64,000 bases of DNA from Aspidiotus rigidus (GCA_035079385.1 JAVHKY010000078.1:141501-205500); one strand, 5' to 3'. Positions 25,183 through 37,566 are shown, counted from the stretch's first letter. The notes: a model not told the origin generated them from the letters alone. Numbers and translations: made by a program.

Positions 25183-26203
25183 AGGAAAAGATGTCTTACA
25201 CTTCCTTGCAACAAAATGAAAAATTTGTGGCCCCATTAAGAAAGGATGAGTAGGATTGACCTTACTCACCCGTCTCGAAGAATAAAAATCAAGTAGAAGT
25301 ATCAAGGTTTGTCTCTAGTTAGGTTTCAATGGACAGAATCCCAAGTCTTGCGAAAGAAGCGTATTACCAAATAATGAGTACAAGAAAGAATGATACATAC
25401 AACTGTCATCGGATGATACACCAATGGCTTCATACAACTTATTCTCACTTGCACAGTGCAAATAATGATTAACACTCATTATAGTATCGACACTTTTACA
25501 TGCCTGGGTTAGAAAACAGATTGAATAATTCTCCGGATAAAATAATACTAAAGCAATCTCCAAGTAACTGATGCAAAGTCTCCGGATAATATAGATATTT
25601 ATTATTCCCCACGTAGAGTACAGATCTTGAAAAAGAATAATTAGCTAAATTGATAAAGAGTACGGATTAGTAGTGCAAATATCTATTGTAGGACAGGAAT
25701 CTATTAATTTAATAAAGTAAAGAAGTACAAACACAAAAAGCAACGGTGAAAGGATAGGTAAATTTACACAGATCTGAAATGACGATGACGGATGACGATA
25801 AATTTACAACGAAAGAGATGACATCCAAAATGAAAGAACGAAGTGACCTTATTAGTTGTTAGTTTACGAAAAATGAAATCACAAAGTGACCTTATTAGTT
25901 ATTAGTTTACTTTACAAAAAATGAAATCACAACGGAAATAGATTTGAAAGCTATAATATTAATTCCAATATTATTAATCCGACGACATTAATTTGTTGAA
26001 TTACCCACTACAACAGACTTAACAATTACGTCTTCAAGTTAAATGTGCTTATGTACACGTCAACCATTTTTTTTCAAAATCTTCCGGCATTGAGAAACAC
26101 TTGATCATACATGCACATACAGAAAGGCAACTCAATAAAGCCAACATACAAATCGTCAGCCGTTTAGTGATAAGCAGTGATAGCTTCGCTTTAATAATAT
26201 AGA
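25080..26203 (-). mobile_element. Helitron copy, 5' part, with OTU N-terminal exon
   Basis: On the minus strand it starts TCTATATTATTAAAGCG at 26203 (after an A), a typical Helitron 5' end. The frame at 25315-25563 reads KLYEAIGVSSDDSCMYHSFLYSLFG: the Asp-x-x-Cys arrangement and following helix of an OTU protease start. A near-copy is at 32362-32583. A pure A run of about 43 bases (25138-25180) interrupts the frame. The left limit is uncertain; the copy looks truncated near 25080. Confidence 0.6.
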
Positions 26204-26219
26204 TGGAATTTCTATTTTT

Positions 26220-29200
26220 TCTATATTATTAAAACGATGTATCAGTTCCGTCTTCTATTATCACCGCGTTATCACCTTCTTATCATCCGTTTTAGGACTA
26301 CGCTGTATGGGACTTCGCGGGACGCGACCTACATTATGTTGTAATCATAGACTCCTCTTCGATTTAGTAGATCGATTCTTTTCTTTCTCTTCGTTGCCCG
26401 CAGTATTTTTTTTGCTATGTTAAATTATTAATGAAATCTGCGCTTTGATTTCGACTACCTACCTTTGTTTGTATTTCGTCTATTCCATGTAGGCAATTCT
26501 ATTTTCATATAATATACCTAGGCAATTCTATTTTAATAATAATAGAAAATTCATAATTAATTCATAATAGATTTTTCTAATACTGTAGAAGATTTATCTT
26601 CGCAATCGTATTTCATTCATCCGGATATTCATTATTATGGAGTAAGTAGAACTACGTATCTTGTAGATTTGACTGCAGTGGAAGACACCTATTTCTCCAG
26701 ATTTCAAAAATGTGACATAGGTCAAGAGTGCATGGGGCCGTTGATATATTCTTTTGATGTACAAAATTTCTTCAATTTCAACTCATTTGGTGGTTCAATG
26801 TTTTCTAAGATCCTCTTCTGTCATACATACTTAGCTTGGTTCCCAATATTTGAAATGTTTTCAAATCTGACTCCTTTAAAAGTACAAATTTTTACTATCC
26901 CCTGTCTGTCATATACAGCTCAAAAGTCTTACTTTTTCCAATTTTTTCGAGTCCCTCCTGCTTTAGTTGGTTCAATTTTAGAAATTTCATCAAATGCAAT
27001 CTGTTTTTTGGGACTCGGATTTTGAATTCAATTCTCAATATTGAAAACAATCCATTCCATAGAAGAGGATCTCTGAATTCCTTGTTTGACTTTGTAAACG
27101 CCATTGTTTTTCATTACAACTTTCAATTCCATCTTTTTTGGTTGAATAATAGAATCTGATCAAAAGCTTCACTACAACATTCATTTAGTCAATGTGATCT
27201 CTGCAGAATCGCTCCTTCTATTTTTCCTGAATACATGTCTCTTACATTAGGTTTAAGCCTATACCTCCCTACCCCATCTCTAAAAAACACACCCACATAA
27301 TTCTCCATACTATATCATTTATCTAATCGTCAAAAACTTTTATTCTGATTTTGGTTGACATGAGTTATCCTATACTGATCAAACTCCTTGCACGCCTAAA
27401 AACTTCACCCTCTCACTTAACATTACTGACTCCATCTTGTAACTACTTACAACCTTAAAAACCGTTATTATTTCTTAATCGTAGCTCCTTAGTATCACTC
27501 ACATGAAAAGAGCAACCATAGAACAAATTTGGAATCATTTAACGTACCTAAGTCCATCCCTGATCTTCCTAAAACAGAAATTTCGACCATGAAGAGATTG
27601 GCTCCGCTCACTTAGGACTGGTCATACCCAAATCATCAATTCTCATCTCCTCCTGGTCTCCATGCTCCACTGTCATGTATAAATATGTTATTAGGAAGAT
27701 AATTAATCTGACAATGTATCACCTCTTTTCATCATGTCCTGCTCTCCAAAATTGACATACTTAGGTTACTTCTCACAATGTGACATAAGTAATAACCTCT
27801 ACCCTATGTAATTACTCAAAAACAGGACATGAGTATAATAACCTCATGTAATTACTCACAAACAGTTTCCAACTCTTTCAACTACCGGCATTACTCAATT
27901 CCAACTTATACATATCCGATCTTTTTTTCCCAATTAAAAATTTAAGCCCCTACACTTGGCTCAACTCTTCCCAATTCTCTTCCGTATTTTCGTTCTTTGT
28001 TTCCCACTCGAATCAGTTGTTTTTATATTTAACGTTCGCGGGCAGCCTATATATACACTATTTTGGTCTGAATATCTAGAGGAATTAAATTATAGAATCA
28101 GGCGATTATCTGATCCGCAGGAATATGCTGATCATACTGAAATACCTATGTGTTTTGTCGATAAGTCATAATATAGAGGTGTGGGTTTACCAAGAAACTT
28201 CATGTGGAATTATAAAACGAGTTTTTTGTGAAAATGAAGGTAATAGAGATAGTGAAATTGCTCTATATAAATGGTAATCATTATAAATGCCGTTATTTGA
28301 AAATGATGGACATGAATTGAATTGTAATAGTTCTTTAGAGTCACCAACGGATCAGATGAATATCGATATTAGTCGTTCATCATTAGTGCATTTAGATCAC
28401 TCTTACGTTACCAGTGATCAGTTTGGGTCTTGTTCAGAGTTGTTACAACATTTGGTACCGTTAAATGTATATATTTTCCCAATGTTTCAAAGGAGTCTTC
28501 GGTACCTTTATCAGAACCACCGAATGATCATATGGATATCGATGAGATCGTTAGTTCGTTATTAGTACCTAACTTTAGATCATCCTAATGTTATGAGTGA
28601 TCGTTTTGGATCAACTGCAGAACTGTCTTCAAATTTGGTCCATACAGATCTGTGTAACGTCACGAACGATTCTCTAACATTGGAACAGGGTGATGGAGGA
28701 AATACTGTACCTCATTATGTAGGTCCCATGAATAATGAATGTACTTATTGTTATGCTTTGTATTTCAACAGTGAAAGAACTGGTCAACAAAAAATATTTA
28801 CCAAATGTTGTATGGGGGGCAAATACGTATTCGATTTCAATTTCAATGTACCTAAGTTGATAAAAGAGTTATTATGTAATGACCATTGTTGTAGCGATAA
28901 TTTCGTTGAAAATATCCGACAGTATAATTCAAGTTTGGCATTTGCATCATTTGGTGCGAGTGTAGCAGCTGGTAATGTTCCTGGTGGTGCTTATTGCTTT
29001 AAAGTTCAAGGGGTTATTCATCATTTGAGCAATAATTTGCGGGAAGAGGAACATACTCGACGGAAATATTCGCAATAATTGTATTTTATTGATTCAGAAT
29101 TAGCTAATGAATGTAGGAAAACAAGATATTCTCGATGTTTGCCGGAATTATTTACTGAATTAGATACATTATTAAGAGAAGAAAATATTTATGCTACAAC

Positions 29201-29940
29201 ACTTCTGAATCTCCGTGAAGTTGAAGAACGTGAAATGAGACAATGTTATTATAATAATGCTGCCATTTCTATCGATTACAGTGTGTGGTTATTAAAAAAA
29301 CCTGCCGGTAATAGTATTGATAGGAAGCGTTACAGTTTACCAACTTGTAATGAAATAGCTGCTGTATATTTTCATCCAGTGATGGATGTCCTCCTCATTT
29401 AAGGGATATAGAGGTTCATAGCAAGAGTGGAAAATTGATACAGTTATCAGCATGTTCTCAGCACACCAATCCTATGGTTTATCCCATTTTATATCCATAT
29501 GGGGGTGGAGGCTGGCATCCAGGATTTAAAGCATGTAGTGGTGAGACGGTATCGTTGAGTCCAAAGTCAGTTGAGTCATTATATTATGCTTTTCTGTTGA
29601 GTGTTTGTCCGACGTTCGCAACATTCATTCATGCTAGGAAATTGAGTCAACAATTTATCGTTGACGCCTACTGTCAAATTGAATCTCTACGTTTACAATA
29701 TATTCGAACTCATCAAAAAGATCTGAGGGTTGAGCAATATTGTGGTTTATACAATTATATTAAAGGTAGATCTCAAGGAGAAAACTACCAAATTGGGAAA
29801 ACAATAATATTGCCTTCTACCTTTGAAGGCAGTCCCAGAAACATGGCTCAAAATTATCAAGATGCCATGACTTTGATATCGAGATTTGGAAAACCTGATT
29901 TATTTATTACATATATGTGCAATGGGAAATGGCGTAAAAT
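26220..29940 (+). pseudogene. Second OTU-Helitron, plus strand, truncated and broken
   Basis: A Helitron-like 5' end TCTATATTATTAAAACG lies at 26220, 17 bases from the minus-strand copy, head to head. Coding traces: the C-terminal half of an OTU domain at about 28045-28290 (WSEYLEEL, then after a frameshift VWVYQE and NGNHYKC), a zinc-binding-like CTYCYALYF...CCMGG segment and FASFGASVA at 28593-29078, then the Helitron N domain at 29079-29974 (NPMVYPILYPYGGGGW, LPSTFEGSPRNMAQNYQDAM, CNGKW). It has stops and frameshifts and breaks off near 29940 before the Rep motifs. Part of 26700-27320 duplicates 31443-31990 and may belong to another copy. Confidence 0.7.
26740..27320. repeat. Repeat unit, second copy at 31430-31990
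   Basis: TGTACAAATTT...TTTTCAACTCATTTGGTGG, then TTGAATTCAATTCTCAATAT and ATGATCTCTGCAGAATC are shared in order with 31430-31990, same strand, about 85-90% identical by eye. It is the interior of a Helitron-like repeat family. Confidence 0.7.
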
Positions 29941-30548
29941 TGTGAGAATTCGGACTCGACAGCGGAGTGGCTGATATCTAGCGGGCATTTCTTGTAATAC
30001 ACAAAACATACACCACTACAAACACACGCACTGGAGGTACTTTATCAACGTTGTTAGGATAAAATACACACGTGTTAACGAAAGAAACGTTTTCAGTTTG
30101 TCACAATTTTACCAGAACTTCATTTACGAAGCAAATGAAAACGAAAATACGTAATTTTGAACCATCGTATTAATATCTAGGGAACACTTTTCCAATAAAT
30201 TGAATTATAATTGAGTGAGAGCTCATTGAAAAATTTCCCATTTGAAAATATACGGAACCAGAATCGTATCCTAACATTGATAACAAGGTGCGGTAAGAGA
30301 GGAAGCCGCGATGCTAGCGCGCGTTCGCTCATTCCATGCAAGTATTCGGCTAGGGTATCTTTTACTTGTTTTTTGTTATTTGTTTTTAATCATTAATTTC
30401 TATATTCGAATCTATTTTTTGGTAGTTTCACCATTCAGTTTGTTTCGGTATTTCACTTGAAAAAATGTCGTGTTTTTGTTTTGCTTTTTGTTCTGTGCGA
30501 CATCACTACCATGCACTGACCTACTACTGATTGCTAGTTAGTAATAAT

Positions 30549-30774
30549 AGAATTAATCCGACGACATTAATTTGTTAAATTACCTACTACAACAGACTTA
30601 ACAATTACGTCTTCAAGTTAAATGTGCTTATGTACACGTCAACCATTTTTTTTTCAAAATCTTCCGGCACTGAGAAACACTCGATCATACATGCACATAC
30701 AGAAAGGCGACTCAATAAAGCCAACAAACAATTCGTCATCCGATTAGTGATAAGCAGTGATTAGTAATAATAAT

Positions 30775-30779
<5 letters not shown>
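30549..30779 (-). mobile_element. Helitron 5'-end fragment, copy of 25968-26203
   Basis: Shares ATTAATCCGACGACATTAAT, TTACGTCTTCAAGTTAAATG and GCAGTGATTAGTAATAATAA with 25968-26203 in the same orientation. Its minus-strand start TCTATATTATTATTACTAAT at 30779 is a Helitron 5' end. Left of 30549 the similarity stops. Confidence 0.65.

Positions 30780-30811
<32 letters not shown>
30780..30811. repeat. (TAGA)8 between two Helitron ends
   Basis: Eight TAGA units lie exactly between a minus-strand Helitron 5' end (30779) and the CTAG 3' end of the next (30812). Confidence 0.85.
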
Positions 30812-32904
30812 CTAGCAGGACGGCGCGCCATGGCGCGCCTCTCTCGTTGTCTTCTATTTTTATATTTAGACATTTTTTTGGAAATAGAAAATATATATAT
30901 TTTATTTTTTAATACTTGTGTCATCTAAATTTTCAAATCTTTCTTCATATTGTCTGTCATTTATTACAAAACGGAAGAAGTAGGACCTTGTCAATGAATT
31001 GTTGGCGAAAAATTTTTTTATAGAAAACATGTAAATAATTCTGTAGATTACTTTCCTGTGGACCTGTATTCAAAATTTTTATGTAAACTCTCTTTCTTTT
31101 TCAGTCTTCTGCATCCATCTCCTCTAATTATCCATATTGTAATTGATTCTACTTGTTGTCCTCCTGTAATCTGCAAATTAATAGAAGAAAAACGTTTCGA
31201 TTTTAAGATTAGTTAACTCATTTTCCCTGTCCTCTTCCACTTTTTCTTCTCCAGGTCCTCAATATCAACTGCCCCATGCACTGTTGACGTAGTCATTTGC
31301 CAAGAATAATGGTTGAAATTTTTCCAATTCCTCCTCCCGTCATATAAATGTGGGAAATCAAAATTCCATATTCCTCTCTCATCATAATAGCTTGAAAATG
31401 AAAATATTCCCAAGATACCCTCTTGTCATAATTGTATAGCTCGATGTACAAATTTTTTTATTTTCAACTCATTTGGTGGGTTTTCTAAGATTCTCTTCTG
31501 TCATACATAGCTCGATTCCCAATATTTGAAAGGTTTTCAAATCTGAATCGTTTGAAAGTACAAATTTTTACTAACTTCTGTCTGTCATATGCAGCTCAAA
31601 AGTCTTACTTTTTCCAATTTCTGAGTCCCTCCTGCTTTGGTTAGTTCAATTTTAGAAATTTTATCAAATGCAATCCATTTTTTGGGACTCAGATTTTGAA
31701 TTCAATTCTCAATATTGAAAACAACCCATCCCATAGAAAAGGATCTCTGAATTCCTTGTTTGACTTTGTAAACGCCATTGTTTTTCATTACAGCTTTCAA
31801 TTCATCTTTTTTGGTTGAATAATATGAATATGATCAAAAGCTTCATTACAATATTCATTTAGTCAACATGATCTCTGCAGAATCAATCCCTCTATTTTTC
31901 CTGAATACATATCTCTCACATTAGGTTTGAGCCTATACTTTCCTACCACATCTCTAAAAAACGCACCCATATAATTTCTTCATGTACTCCATCATTTATC
32001 TAATCATGTTCTCCTTGTTTTCTTATTTTTGGGTCGGAATGTTTCATTCATTAAATTCGCCAGCAACTCTCTGCTAACTTATGTAATTAGTCCTTCATAA
32101 AAGACAATTTGCTTAAAAAAGAAAAAAAAAAATCCCCAACGGTTTTAAATAGATAGGAGACTTACAAATTCTAGCAAACAATGGTAAAATCCCTCCATAA
32201 AGCTGATGAAAAAAAGAAAGAAGAAATAGGACAGATAGCGTCCCACACTCCCTTGCAACAAAATGAAAAATTTGTGGCCCTATCAAGTAAGGATGAGTAG
32301 GATTGACCTTACTCACCCGTCTCGAAGAATAAAAATCAAGTAGAAGTATCAAGGTTTGTCTCTAGTTAGGTTTCAATGGACAGAATCTCAAGTCTTGCAA
32401 AAGTAGCGTATTACCAAATAATGAGTACAAGAAAGAATGAAACATACAACTGCCAGAGGATGAAACATCAATGGCTTCATACAACTTATTCTCACTGGCA
32501 CAGTGCAAATAATGATTAACACTCATTGTAGTATCCAAATTTTTATATGCCGTACTTAGAAAACAGGTTGAAAAATTCCCCAAACATAACTGAACGCTTT
32601 ATTATTTAAGATAATGAAACGAACTCCTTTAGATCATACTCTCTGAATGAAAATAATTTTACTCTGAAAGATCTCCAGATAATTGATGAAAAGAAAAGTC
32701 ACCGGATAAAATTATTTTCCACGCACGCATCTGAGGACTATTGATAAAAACTCTCAGGATAACACTCTCCCGAAATACCGGTAACAACTTCCTTCGGATA
32801 ACAGCTTTGTCTACAATGAAATTGTCCAGATATTCACTTTTCAACTTCTTCGTCAATACTACGCATCGAAGTCGTAGACTTAGTAAAATATTTAGTAATA
32901 TAGA
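30812..32904 (-). mobile_element. Non-autonomous Helitron with OTU exon remnant
   Basis: On the minus strand the 3' end is a GGCGCGCC-AT-GGCGCGCC hairpin, then GTCCTG and CTAG (30812-30815). A candidate 5' end TCTATATTACTAAATATTTT is at 32904. Interior: OTU N-terminal exon remnant at 32362-32583 (YEAIDVSSSGSCMFHSFLYSLFG; the Asp of the other copy is Ser-Gly here, but the Cys is kept). The 30812-31440 part is repeated at 33708-34290. The 5' limit is the weakest point. Confidence 0.6.
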
Positions 32905-33347
32905 TATATATGACTTTGTTACGAATTATCATTCATTTCCAAAATAATTAGTCCGATAAAATAGAGCCATTCGGGCAAAGATTCGGACCGGGCATATTGT
33001 AGGATCGCTAGCGTTGCCTATGTAAAATACCAGGAAAGTACTGATAAGCCAACGGTGATCCTGTCTTAAAACCGAAGGTGATTTTTTAGTTTTTCTTAAA
33101 TTTCTCCAAAAATAATGAATTTAGGCGTGTACTTGTAAGGAACGAAATAACGAAATTGAAGAGTGGAAAATTTTCTTTCTGATGATCATATTTTTGAGAG
33201 AGTTTAAAAAATTCAAAAATTTTGCGCGATGCTAGCGCTGCCCGGTCCAAATATTCCACACGGAGATATCCAAGAGAGGAAGACTGATAAGCGGAGTACA
33301 CGTAAGCGAAAAGCCAAATAAAATACAAAAATCGTGTATCATCAGGC

Positions 33348-33671
33348 ACGTCACACACCTGAGCTACGCCACGCGAACTACCTAGTTCCACTCTACAGAA
33401 CAAATGGAGCGCTTCACACCTTGGCTACAGCTACGGCATAGCCGGGCTAACGTAGCCGAGCTATTTCTCCTTGATATATCCCGGGCTACGTAGCCGGCGT
33501 AGTTCATCTCTCATTGGTTGTTTGTAGTAGATGATAACAATCTGGTTTTTTATTGGTTGTAGAACAGCTGATGTAGTTGACTACGTGAAGTTCAGGTGTG
33601 TGACCACTGAAGTGGTAGCTGTAGCTTTGGCTACGTAGTTTGCGTGGCGTAGCTCAGGTGTGTGACGGGCC
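33348..33671. mobile_element. Palindromic MITE
   Basis: Ends AGGCACGTCACACACCTGAG and CTCAGGTGTGTGACGGGCCT with arms of about 45 bases (GCTACGCCACGC...). Many copies of the word GGCTACG/CGTAGCC occur inside. No ORF; target duplication unclear. Confidence 0.7.
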
Positions 33672-33707
33672 TCAATTTTTGATGAACGGAGTTTGGAATA
33701 ATATAGA

Positions 33708-34500
33708 CTAGCAGGACGGCGCGCCTCTCTCCCTGTATTGCATTTTTATAATTATTTAGACATTTTTTGGAATTAAAAATACATATTTTTTATTTTTTAA
33801 TACTCTTGTCATCTAAATTTTCAAATGTTTCTTCATATTGTCTGTCATTCATTACAAAACGGAAGAAGTAGGACATTGTCACTGAATTGTTGACAAAAAA
33901 TTTTTTTTTTATAGAAAACATGTAAATAATTCTGTATACTCTGTTCACATTAAGGAAGGATAGAAATATGACCTTGAGAACGGAACGGTAGATTAAAATT
34001 ACCCGGACCGTTCCGTTCTCGAGGTCATATTTCTATCCTTCCTTAATGTGAACAGAGTATAGATTACTTTTCTGTGGATCTGTATTCAAAATTTTTATGC
34101 AAACTCTCTTTCTTTTTCAGTCTTCTGCATCCATCTCCTCTAATTATCCATATTGTAATTATTGATTCTACTTGTTGTCCTCCTGCAAATTAATACAAGA
34201 AAAACGTTTCGGTTCTAAGATTAGGTAATTCATTTCCCCTGTTCTCTTTCACTTCTTCTTCTCCTCGAGGTCCTCAATATCAACTGCCTCATGTACTCTT
34301 GACCTAAGTCACATTTTTGCAATCTGGTGAAAAAGACCTATTTCTCCAGATTACAAAAATGCAACTTAGGTTAAGTGTGCATGAGGCCGTTTATATATTC
34401 TTTGGGGTCTTCTCACCTCCAACTAACAGTTATTCTCGATGTCGAATCCTGATTTTTGTAATTCACTATTCTATAAGTTAGTGTGCTTTATTATATAGGA
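33708..34500 (-). mobile_element. Non-autonomous Helitron, 793 bp
   Basis: Minus-strand 5' end TCCTATATAATAAAGCACAC at 34500 (after an A) and 3' end GGCGCGCCGTCCTGCTAG at 33708-33725, followed by T. Directly beyond CTAG begins TCTATATTATTCC, the 5' end of another Helitron, with no spacer. It carries a mariner-like MITE at 33937-34059. Confidence 0.75.
33937..34059. mobile_element. Tc1/mariner-like MITE, 123-bp hairpin, TA duplication
   Basis: Near-perfect palindrome with ends TACTCTGTTCACATTAAGGA; TA on each side (33935-33936 and 34060-34061). The related repeat copy at 31040-31052 has the uninterrupted sequence TTCTGTAGATTACTTT, a clean empty site, so insertion and boundaries are well supported. 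Confidence 0.88.
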
Positions 34501-34544
34501 TGGTGCGTGAAATTTCTACATTTAAAAAGCATTGAACAAAAGGG

Positions 34545-34905
34545 TGAATGAACTGTGTAATTTGTGATAACGCAACATGAATGTGAATGCAAGATGCATG
34601 GGTGTGAGTGAGCAGAAGTACCTATTCTGCTGAAAATATATCCATTTGGCATTTTGCTCCCCATGAGAAATACCATGGTATTAATTTAATATGAGATGTT
34701 AAAATCTACAGAAAAGTTTATATTTTAAATTTATCAACTTCTCGCTATTTGAAAAAAAAAAAATCTCTTGACCGTATCATTCTTTATATTTAATTGGTAG
34801 GGTAGTGATCGCTGCTCCACATGTACTTCTTATAGGAGCAAAATGCCAAATGGACAAAATCGATCTCTTATCGATAGTTGTTATGTCACAATAACACAGT
34901 CGCGA
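34545..34905. mobile_element. MITE copy, inverted relative to 51412-51808
   Basis: Contains GTGTAATTTGTGATAACGCAACATGAATG at the left and GTTATGTCACAATAACACAG at the right, with CATTTGGCATTTTGCTCC on both sides in inverted arrangement. The same units occur, reversed, at 51412-51808, and a partial copy is at 57300-57415. Confidence 0.6.
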
Positions 34906-35186
34906 CAAGTCCTCGCATAAATGGTTAACATACGCTTACATGGCCGATTCTCGGTCTATCTATCATATGGTCGAAAAGTATAGGTATTTAGCTCTACATC
35001 TGTGGTGGTGTGTGTCCCCACTTCTACCAGCATCTGCTGGTGATGTCAAAAACCCGGTATTTCTGTGTAAACCAAGGTGAAGAAACTCATTACAATAAGG
35101 TCAAAGAAAAAGAAATATTATCGATCTTCTACAATGATGAATTGCTTACTTCTACTTCACGCGTTAATTGGCGCATGGAAGCACGA

Positions 35187-36140
35187 ATTGAATGGTCGGG
35201 TAGAAAAAGGGCCTTAACACAAAAAGTAGTTTTTGAGAAAAACGCATTTGAAAGTTCAGATTCATAGAAATGCCATAAGGAAAGACCAAACGTCATGAAA
35301 CTTGGTGGGATTGTAGATGGATGTCCGATCTACAAAATCACTGAAAATTAGAACGTTAGAACGTTTCTGAGTTGCCTGTAGAGCGCGTTATAGTCTGCGC
35401 ATTTAAGGCCCTTTTTGCAATTATCGACTTTTTACGCGTTCTAGTAACTTTTTGAATCTTGTCAAGAGTAATAATAATAAATGAATGTATTTCAAGCCAA
35501 TACTCATATTCGCAAGGATTGCGCTGCAGTAATAATAAGTATTTTTGAGTATAAATTCCTCGAAAAAATAAGTTCCTCAGAGGGTCAAAGTTCATCATCA
35601 TGGCTATAATTAGGCATGGGAAATGAAATGAAGGCTTTCTAGATATACATGATGCCATCTGTATCGATTTTCAGTGTTCTTTAAGCTAATCTAGAGGCAA
35701 AGCTTGAGACAACCTCGATTGCTGCCATTTTACAACTACCTACTGAGAGCTCAAGTACGGTAGACGCTCCACTTCAACATAGTTTTACCAAATACACTAT
35801 ACAAACAATACCGGAAACTTCCGTGTCGTTTTTGAACCATGGCGACTAGCAGACGGGATTGGTACTACCATAGTAATCAAACGGGATTTTCGACTAGCGG
35901 CTAGGATTGTTACTAATCTCCTTTGTGTTTCGTGGGTCAACAGCGCTCAATGTATTTCTAATGGGAGTTTCCGGTATTGTTCGTATAGTGTATTTGGTTT
36001 TACGTACTCTATCGTCATCAGAATAAATTAAAATTTTTACAAGATGAAAAGGAGAGAGTGCTGAACTTGAATCACTAATAATCGAAAAAGGGCCCTAAAT
36101 CGAGCTAAGGCCCTTTTTCTACCCGACCATTCAATTTGAC
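35187..36140. mobile_element. Foldback element with AATTGAATGGTCGGGTAGAA ends
   Basis: About 32 bases at 35187-35218 (AATTGAATGGTCGGGTAGAA, then AAAGGGCCTTA) are inverted at about 36105-36138. Shorter AAGGCCC blocks occur inside both halves. It contains the MITE at 35788-35997. No ORF of note. Confidence 0.55.
35788..35997. mobile_element. MITE with CCAAATACAC ends, 210 bp
   Basis: Inverted ends CCAAATACACTATACAAACA and its complement; ATACCGGAAACT also pairs. A second copy of the family is at 42844-43082. Confidence 0.75.
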
Positions 36141-36295
36141 CTTTGAAATAGCTATCTCCAAACGATGAAAATGATTCTAAATGTTTACTTTGTACGGCAT
36201 TTTCTGCTCTTTTAATAGTCTTTACAGCATATTGCAGGTCTAATACTGAATTTGGTTCATATGCCAAATACTCCACAACAGTAGAAAGTTTTAGC

Positions 36296-36983
36296 AGCAT
36301 TGAGCGTGAGAGTGGTGAGGCGTGACTGCAATAACATGATGAACGTCGAGTTTATTATGTAACCGAGATGGGGCTACCACGTCCGGCGTCGGTTTACTGC
36401 CATAGTGGGAGTAAGAGGCGAGTAGGAGTGATGCCGCGCGACTTCAAAATATTTTTGTACTTCTCGGACTTGTAAAATTCTTCATTTTCAATTCTCGGAC
36501 TTGGAAATATTTTCAACTGTTGGACTTTGAAATATTTTCAACTTTTGGACTTGGAATTATTTTCAAATTGTGAGACTTTGAAATATTTTTATACTTCTTG
36601 CACCTAGAATTATTTTCCATTTGTTGGACTTTGGACTTGTAAAATTTTTCATTTTTGATTGTCGCACTTTGTAATATTTTCAACTGTGGGAGACAATCAA
36701 AAATGAAAAATTTTACAAGTCCAAGAAGTATGAAAACATTCCAAGTCCAACAGTTGAAAATATTTCCAAATCCGAGAATTGAAAATGAAAAATTTTACAA
36801 GTCCGAGAAGTACAAAAATATTTTGAAGTCGCGTGGTATCACTCTTACTGGCCTCTTACTCCCACTATGGCAGTAAATCGACGCCGGACGCGGTAGCCCC
36901 ATCTAGGTTACATAAAATAAACTCGCTGTTCATCATGTTATTGCAGTCACGCATCACGCCTCACCACTCTCACGCTCAATGCT
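36296..36983. mobile_element. Foldback element sharing the core of 20556-21310
   Basis: Arms of about 130 bases (GCATTGAGCGTGAGAGTGGT and complement at the right end; GGGGCTACC...GTCCGGCGTCG inside). The core has the same GGACTTGGAAATATTTTCAA-type repeats and the GGAGTAAGAGG...AGTGATGCCGCG boundary as the copy inside the hAT-like element, but different outer arms. Confidence 0.7.
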
Positions 36984-37394
36984 AACAAAATCTTCCTGCG
37001 CATACCGTCAGTCTCCTCATTCAACTTTGTAGGGCAGAGCAGCTCCTTACCGTGATTGATGATAAGTGACAACATGTTACATATTTTGATAACAGCATTA
37101 TTTTAGCGCACACTTTTTCCGATAAAGTCTCACGGGATAAAGGACTAATAAGGTCACTCTGTGACTGCATGGGATGGAACCTTTGACTATATAATGTATG
37201 GACTGAGCTAAGCGCTGCGTAACGCGGCGCGACATCTCGTAGATAAGATAACACGAGTTTGGATAAGCGGCAACGATCACGTCCCATGAAAATACATGCA
37301 AAACGTGATGCGTGACGCTTACGCTTATCAGATCTGTGGACGCGTTTTTCGCTCATTTTATACACATTAGCGCAGTCCATACATTATAATTATA

Positions 37395-37529
37395 CAGTCT
37401 GTTCCACGAGAGTTTGGTATCATAAATCACGGGGAACCCGCATTCCATTCGCATTCCGTAATGTAAAATAAGCGTGAGTGACGTGGGTTGCCTATCGTTT
37501 ATAATACCAAACTCTCGTGGAACAGACTG
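37395..37529. mobile_element. Mariner-like MITE, 135 bp, TA duplication
   Basis: Perfect inverted ends CAGTCTGTTCCACGAGAGTT, about 27 bases long, flanked by TA on each side. No transposase. Confidence 0.85.
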
Positions 37530-37566
37530 TAGTTAAAGGATGGAACTGTGGTAGATGGAACCTATA

